This document shows, one piece after another, positions 60,055 to 64,000 of a DNA stretch of 64,000 bases; within the stretch, counting starts at the first letter, position 1, and every line of letters starts with the position of its first letter. The DNA lies in contig JAZQCI010000117.1 of NCBI GenBank assembly GCA_045546175.1, positions 1-64,000 on the forward strand, in the 5' to 3' direction. The notes below the pieces were generated by a model. The model did not search any database, was not told the origin of the DNA, and worked only from the letters and a program-made list of their open reading frames with translations. Position numbers and translations under genes: made by a program. The DNA is from CAG-791 sp045546175 (lineage in GTDB: Bacteria; Bacillota; Clostridia; Lachnospirales; Lachnospiraceae).

Positions 60055-60079
60055 TTGACTTAGCTGATATACTTATAAT
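60055..60079 (+). promoter_or_regulatory. Possible promoter of the 60.1 kb gene group
   Basis: TATAAT at 60074-60079 with a TTGACT at 60055-60060; spacing of only 13 bp is short. Starts about 46 bp before the gene. Confidence 0.4.
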
Positions 60080-60124
60080 GGCTGAAACTAAGATTATCAT
60101 GAGTACAATCCTGGGGAGGATCGA

Positions 60125-60646
60125 ATGCAGGACAAACTATACGAGATCTATACGGATGATTCGGGAGCCTTTACGGTCGGCATCATAGCCGCACAGAATA
60201 AAGACGACATTGTTTTTAAGGGAATCGATGAAGAGGGGAAAATCAGCGCCTATTACGCGATGCCGCGAAGGACGGTCAGAGAGATGATCACGGATACGCC
60301 CTATCTGGGCAAGATCCGCAAGTATATGCGATACGCGAAGCTCCATCCCTATGACGGCTGGTTCACACTGCCCGAGATGAAGATTGATCCGGAAGGGCAT
60401 ATTTTGGCACAGATCCTTAAAGCGGCGATGGATTCGGAAGCGCTGGTCACAGTGTGCAGGAACGGAGAGGAAGAGCTGCTGTGCGGGTATGTGAGTGAAA
60501 TTGAGAAAGGCAGAGTCCTGCTGGACTGCGTGGACCCGGAGTCGGCAGAAAATCTGACGCAGGTGAAACTGCGGATAGGGGACCTGGAATACATAGAATA
60601 CGGCAGCATCGCGAATGAGCTTCTGAGGTTTGCAAACAGAAACTGA
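60125..60646 (+). CDS. Hypothetical protein, possible small beta-barrel
   Basis: Not recognised. 173 residues, no membrane helix. The N-terminal part (LYEIYTDDSGAFTVGIIAAQNKDDIVFKGID) and the C-terminal part (TVCRNGEEELLCGYVSEIEKGRVLLDCVD, then VKLRIGDLEYIEYGS) both look like small beta-barrels with a GYVxEI... pattern, as in Sm-like folds; this is a guess. GGGGAGG lies upstream of the ATG. The next gene begins 10 bp after its stop. Confidence 0.45.
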   Translation: MQDKLYEIYTDDSGAFTVGIIAAQNKDDIVFKGIDEEGKISAYYAMPRRTVREMITDTPYLGKIRKYMRYAKLHPYDGWFTLPEMKIDPEGHILAQILKAAMDSEALVTVCRNGEEELLCGYVSEIEKGRVLLDCVDPESAENLTQVKLRIGDLEYIEYGSIANELLRFANRN

Positions 60647-60656
60647 GAGGTTTTTT

Positions 60657-61211
60657 ATGGATCACGAGTCGATGCGCGCTCTCATCGGAGCAGTCCTGCT
60701 GTGGGCGATGGGAATCGCGGCGGTACTATATCTGATCAGGCACAACTGGGAGCAGATCAGGGAGATCTGTCTGGACGAAAACGGTAAATTTGATCCTATA
60801 GGAGGTCTGGAGAAGAAGTTCTCACAGAGCAGCGAGCCTCAGGAACCGTCGCAGGAACTTACTCCGGACGAGAGATTCATGTCGCTGCTCGCGAAGCAGA
60901 AAGGGGCGCAAATGGCCGGATTTGATCCCGAGAGGGACCATGTGCGGGAGCACATCATATTTCGCGGACGGGTGCAGGGAGTCGGTTTTCGCTACCAGGC
61001 CATGTACGCCGCGCGCACTTACGGGCTGACCGGGTGGGTGGAGAACCTGCCGGACGGCTCTGTGGAGATGGAAGTGCAGGGGACGCCCGCAGGGATCGGA
61101 AGGGTTCTCACACATCTGGGGAGCGGTCACTGGATTCGCATCGACGACATGGACGTGGAGGAGATCCCGCTGGTACCCGGTGAGCGGGGATTTGGCGTGC
61201 GCGGCTACTGA
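60657..61211 (+). CDS. Membrane-anchored acylphosphatase
   Basis: Residues about 5-27 are a hydrophobic helix (MRALIGAVLLWAMGIAAVLYLIR), followed by a 60-residue linker with SEPQEPSQELT, then a complete acylphosphatase domain from about residue 98: GRVQGVGFRYQAMYAARTYGLTGWVENLPDGSVEMEVQG, with the catalytic Arg in VGFR and the Asn in WVEN. Acylphosphatases are normally free 90-residue proteins, so the anchor is unusual. ATG 60657 is chosen because GAGAGG lies 6 bp upstream; a TTG at 60630 is in frame. The domain matches the consensus better than the free copy at 35668-35958. Confidence 0.85.
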   Translation: MDHESMRALIGAVLLWAMGIAAVLYLIRHNWEQIREICLDENGKFDPIGGLEKKFSQSSEPQEPSQELTPDERFMSLLAKQKGAQMAGFDPERDHVREHIIFRGRVQGVGFRYQAMYAARTYGLTGWVENLPDGSVEMEVQGTPAGIGRVLTHLGSGHWIRIDDMDVEEIPLVPGERGFGVRGY

Positions 61212-61260
61212 CCATGCGGCAAAACAGCGCACACGAGAATGGAAACAGGAGGAGAAAGCC

Positions 61261-61740
61261 TTGCAGGCAGAGCTCAGCACACTCTGCTACCTGGAGAAGG
61301 ATGAGCAGTATCTGATGCTTCACCGGGTAGTGAAGAAAAATGATGTGAATAAGGATAAATGGATCGGCGTCGGCGGTCATTTCGAGCAGGACGAGAGCCC
61401 GGAGGAGTGCCTTTTGCGGGAAGTCCGCGAGGAGACCGGCTACACGCTCACATCCTACAGATTCAGGGGCATCGTCACCTTTGTGTCCGGCGACGGAGTC
61501 ACGGAATACATGCACCTGTTTACGGCGGACGGCTTCGAGGGTGAGCCCGTTCCCTGCGACGAGGGCGTCCTGGAATGGGTCCCCAAGAGTCAGATCGACG
61601 AGCTCAATATCTGGGAGGGGGACAAAATATTCTTCCGCCTTCTGACACAGGAAGAGCCCTTCTTCTCCCTCAAGCTGGTCTACGACGGAAAAGGAAGACT
61701 GGTGAGCGCCGCACTCAACGGTTCGGCGATGGAACTATGA
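61261..61740 (+). CDS. Nudix hydrolase, MutT-like (8-oxo-dGTP type)
   Basis: The Nudix box GHFEQDESPEECLLREVREETGY is exact, and the preceding LSTLCYLEKDEQYLMLHRV and DVNKDKWIGVGGHFE are typical of MutT-type 8-oxo-dGTP diphosphatases, which sanitise the nucleotide pool. TTG 61261 is the likely start because AGGAGGAG ends 5 bp before it; the frame is open from 61180. 159 residues. Confidence 0.86.
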   Translation: MQAELSTLCYLEKDEQYLMLHRVVKKNDVNKDKWIGVGGHFEQDESPEECLLREVREETGYTLTSYRFRGIVTFVSGDGVTEYMHLFTADGFEGEPVPCDEGVLEWVPKSQIDELNIWEGDKIFFRLLTQEEPFFSLKLVYDGKGRLVSAALNGSAMEL

Positions 61741-61779
61741 GAGAAATGTCAGTATTAGAGTGAAGGAACATTACTTAAT

Positions 61780-62826
61780 ATGATCGATGGTAATAACAGA
61801 ACCTCCGGCTACAGAGCATTTATAGCCGGAGAGATGCTGCTTGCCGCTTCCGTGATCGTGATCGGATTGTTCTCGCAGAGAGGCCCGATCTTAAGGGGAT
61901 TTGCGGATGAGATAAACGGACAAGCGGCAGAAGGGCAAGCGCAGGAGGAGCCGTCTCCCGCGCCTTCACAGAATGCCTATGAAGGCTCGACGATGGCGGC
62001 GGCGGCATCGACTGCGGCGCCCTCTACGGAAACGGCCGCTGAAGTAGAACCGGATGAGAACGGCGGCGATCAGTCATCGGCCTACGGACCGGATGAGAAC
62101 GGCGCTTCACAGTCGCCGGCCTACAGCAAAGTACAGGAAGACGGACAGAACATCTCTGATTCACTCAAAAAGGACACAGGGCGTATGTACACAGAAAAAG
62201 AACTGATTCTTGTCAATCCGTGGCATCTGCTGCCTGAGGATTACGAGCCGGAGCTGGAGAGCGTGGAGTACGGGCATCAGATGGACGCGTGCGCGGCAGA
62301 GCACCTGCGGGACATGCTGGCTGACTGCAGGGCGGCAGGATATTCGCCCCTGGTATGCAGCTCCTTCAGGCAACGGAGCAAGCAGGAGCGACTGTTTGAG
62401 AACGACGTCAGAAGGTTCATGTACAGCGGTATGACCGAGGAAGAAGCGAGAGCAGAGACAGCCAGAAATGTGGCTGTACCCGGATCGAGCGAACATGAAG
62501 CGGGACTTGCGGTGGACATCGTCTATTCCGGGCGGCAGATTCTCGATGAAGAGCAGGAGAATAATGGGACGCAGCAGTGGCTGATGCATCACTGCCATGA
62601 GTATGGCTTTATACTTCGCTATCCTCATGACAAACAGGAAATCACGGGGATCACTTACGAGCCCTGGCACTACCGTTACGTGGGGGCGGAAGCGGCAGAG
62701 GAGATCATGTCCCGGGGAATCTGTCTTGAAGAATATCTCGGCGTCATCGACGCTCCGTCCGCTGATCAGGCGCCTGGCACAGAAGAAAATATCGAAGACG
62801 GGGAGTCCGGAGAGGAAAACCCCTAA
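61780..62826 (+). CDS. VanY-like D-alanyl-D-alanine carboxypeptidase (M15B) with membrane anchor
   Basis: An N-terminal helix (GEMLLAASVIVIGLF, about residues 17-32) anchors the protein, followed by an Ala/Pro/Glu/Gln-rich spacer with two repeats of DENGG/ADENGAS type around residues 88-115, and a peptidase domain from about 145. Zinc ligands: His and Asp in SSEHEAGLAVDI and His in EPWHYRYVG. VanY-type enzymes cut D-Ala from peptidoglycan precursors; with no vanA/vanX nearby this is housekeeping wall trimming. AAGGAAC lies about 11 bp before the ATG. Confidence 0.88.
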   Translation: MIDGNNRTSGYRAFIAGEMLLAASVIVIGLFSQRGPILRGFADEINGQAAEGQAQEEPSPAPSQNAYEGSTMAAAASTAAPSTETAAEVEPDENGGDQSSAYGPDENGASQSPAYSKVQEDGQNISDSLKKDTGRMYTEKELILVNPWHLLPEDYEPELESVEYGHQMDACAAEHLRDMLADCRAAGYSPLVCSSFRQRSKQERLFENDVRRFMYSGMTEEEARAETARNVAVPGSSEHEAGLAVDIVYSGRQILDEEQENNGTQQWLMHHCHEYGFILRYPHDKQEITGITYEPWHYRYVGAEAAEEIMSRGICLEEYLGVIDAPSADQAPGTEENIEDGESGEENP

Positions 62827-62941
62827 GATTTCGAAGACACGGAGTGAGCAGGGTGATTTTTGTGATCTAATGTGCTAAACTCATCTTGACAGATGCGTGT
62901 ACACGGCACGCTTTTACCAGCATTTTCAGGGGGTAACGCAT

Positions 62942-64000
62942 ATGGAACAAAATCGTGTATACGTTACGGGCCACAAGCATCCGGATACAGACTCCATTGC
63001 TGCGGCGATCGGTTATGCATTTTATAAAAGGGCCAACGGGGTCAAGGCGATCCCCTGCCGTCTGGGCAAGCTCAGCGCTGAGACCAAGTATCTGCTGGAG
63101 CGCTTCGGCTTTGAAGAGCCGATGCTGCTTGACGACGCCAGATACAAACTGGGCGAAATCAATCTGGACGAGCCGGTCTCGATCTCGCCGGACAAGACGC
63201 TTTTTGAGGCAATCAGGGTCCTTGCCAAGAACAACCGGCAGATCTGCAGCATTGTGGACGATGACGGCAAACTGCTGGGCATCGTGACTCGCTCTGACGC
63301 GGCGGATATCGCCATGGGCGATACCGAGAGCACGGCGAGACTTCTCAAGGACACGCCGATCGAGTGTATAAAGACCGCCATCAACGGCAGGATCATCTAT
63401 GAGGCGCACGGCCGCAAGATGAACGGAAGCGTGGGCGTAATTGCGATCACAAGTGAAGATCTCTCAAGATTTGAAGTAAAAGACAGGATCATCATCACGG
63501 GAAGCGACGCGAAGGCCCAGTCAGAAATGATCCGGCTTGGAGCGGCAGTGCTGATCGTTGTTCGGGCGGACGATGTCGCGCCGGAAGTGGTCGAGCTGGC
63601 AAAAGAGCGCAACTGCTCCATCATTATATCCGGACACGGAACGATGAACACGTCCCGCTATGTCTATTTTGCACCGAGAGTGTCCCAGATGATGGTGACC
63701 AATCCCATTAAATTCTATGCGTCGGAACTGGTGGAAGACGCCGGGCGCAAGATGCTCCGCAGCCGTTTCCACGCCTATCCCGTCATTGATGACGACGAGA
63801 AGCTTCTGGGATATGTTTCCCGCTACCATGTCATGAACACGGGCAGCAAGAAACTCATCCTGGTGGACCACAATGAGTTCTCCCAGTCGGTGAGAGGAAT
63901 TGAGAAGGCGGAGGTCCTTGAGGTCATCGATCACCACAGGATCAATGATTTTTCGACCAATCAGCCGGTGGCATTCCGAAACGAGATCATCGGAAGCAGC
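62942..64000 (+). CDS. ppaC: Manganese-dependent inorganic pyrophosphatase, CBS/DRTGG form (3' partial)
   Basis: Family II pyrophosphatase that hydrolyses PPi, interrupted by a regulatory insert. The DHH domain starts with VTGHKHPDTDSIAAAIGYA and continues after the insert with LVDHNEFSQSVRGI and VIDHHRINDF, the Mn-binding motifs. The insert carries two CBS modules (PVSISPDKTLFEAIRVLAKNN ... and FHAYPVIDDDEKLLGYVS) around a DRTGG-like domain; such enzymes are controlled by adenine nucleotides. The gene is open to base 64000 (353 codons) and its C-terminal DHHA2 part lies outside the window. AGGGGG lies 9 bp before the ATG. Confidence 0.93.
   Translation, partial: MEQNRVYVTGHKHPDTDSIAAAIGYAFYKRANGVKAIPCRLGKLSAETKYLLERFGFEEPMLLDDARYKLGEINLDEPVSISPDKTLFEAIRVLAKNNRQICSIVDDDGKLLGIVTRSDAADIAMGDTESTARLLKDTPIECIKTAINGRIIYEAHGRKMNGSVGVIAITSEDLSRFEVKDRIIITGSDAKAQSEMIRLGAAVLIVVRADDVAPEVVELAKERNCSIIISGHGTMNTSRYVYFAPRVSQMMVTNPIKFYASELVEDAGRKMLRSRFHAYPVIDDDEKLLGYVSRYHVMNTGSKKLILVDHNEFSQSVRGIEKAEVLEVIDHHRINDFSTNQPVAFRNEIIGSS

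Noticed and set aside
61780..62826. Vancomycin resistance determinant
   Set aside because: A VanY-like peptidase alone is common housekeeping; no vanA, vanH, vanX or VanRS genes are present.

Overview
The window is a 64 kb piece of a moderately high-GC, low-redundancy Firmicutes chromosome, most probably an anaerobic gut member of the Lachnospiraceae or a close relative (class Clostridia). The grounds are Shine-Dalgarno sequences of the AGGAGG type, many extended -10 promoters, and a gene set typical of that group: DUF1292, DUF4317, YhaN/YhaO-like proteins, class Ic aspartate aminotransferase, a CBS-type family II pyrophosphatase, and an Ech-type [NiFe] hydrogenase. No rRNA, tRNA, CRISPR array, IS transposase, phage gene or replication origin was found.

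Layout. 1-8.5 kb: an FtsX-like permease cut by the window edge, a heptad-repeat lipoprotein, a P-type cation ATPase, a diacylglycerol-kinase-like lipid kinase and a DUF1292 protein. 8.6-13.8 kb: an EF-hand-like/KAEE-repeat protein, a pseudouridine-5'-phosphate glycosidase homologue with an extra N-terminal domain, an intergenic stretch with 71-bp tandem repeats, an HRDC protein and an aspartate aminotransferase. 13.9-24.2 kb: envelope and sugar genes (SH3b lipoprotein, GH13 glucosidase, GT2 transferase, Hsp33, NSS symporter, L,D-transpeptidase, MATE exporter). 24.2-35.3 kb: a hairpin tandem-repeat array, a CsoR-like repressor, an AGE-family isomerase, a D,D-carboxypeptidase, an SGNH esterase, a ROK-like kinase, a rhomboid protease, DUF4317, an S1 protein and a CAP-domain protein. 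35.3-44.4 kb: hypA, then an AT-richer stretch of small accessory genes (acylphosphatase, GNATs, an Imm33-like protein, a P-loop kinase, carbonic anhydrase, a serpin, small membrane proteins, a histidine-phosphatase remnant), closed by a 53-bp tandem repeat. 44.4-52.9 kb: echABCDEF followed by hypCDE and a Nudix hydrolase. 53-60 kb: a second hairpin array in the opposite orientation, YhaN/YhaO-like ATPase and nuclease, a large HTH protein and a divergent WYL regulator. 60-64 kb: a membrane-anchored acylphosphatase, a Nudix hydrolase, a VanY-like peptidase and a family II pyrophosphatase that runs off the end.

How the genes work together. The clearest functional unit is the energy-converting hydrogenase: six subunits in the canonical Ech order, with both NiFe-binding CxxC motifs, followed by maturation genes hypC, hypD and hypE, with hypA about 9 kb upstream; hypB and hypF are not in the window. 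A second theme is peptidoglycan and envelope work: an L,D-transpeptidase, an S11 D,D-carboxypeptidase, a VanY-type peptidase and two lipoproteins, several with long Ala/Glu/Lys/Pro-rich spacers.

The least explained content is non-coding. I see (i) a structured element of about 85 bp present in three near-complete copies whose stem changes are compensatory, plus partial copies; (ii) a 64-75 bp hairpin tandem repeat present as two arrays 29 kb apart in inverted orientation; (iii) a 53-bp tandem repeat with alternating A/B subunits; (iv) a 71-bp tandem repeat; and (v) an imperfect inverted repeat with arms of about 65 nt. Coordinates and base pairing were read by eye; family names come from recognisable motifs, not from database searches.
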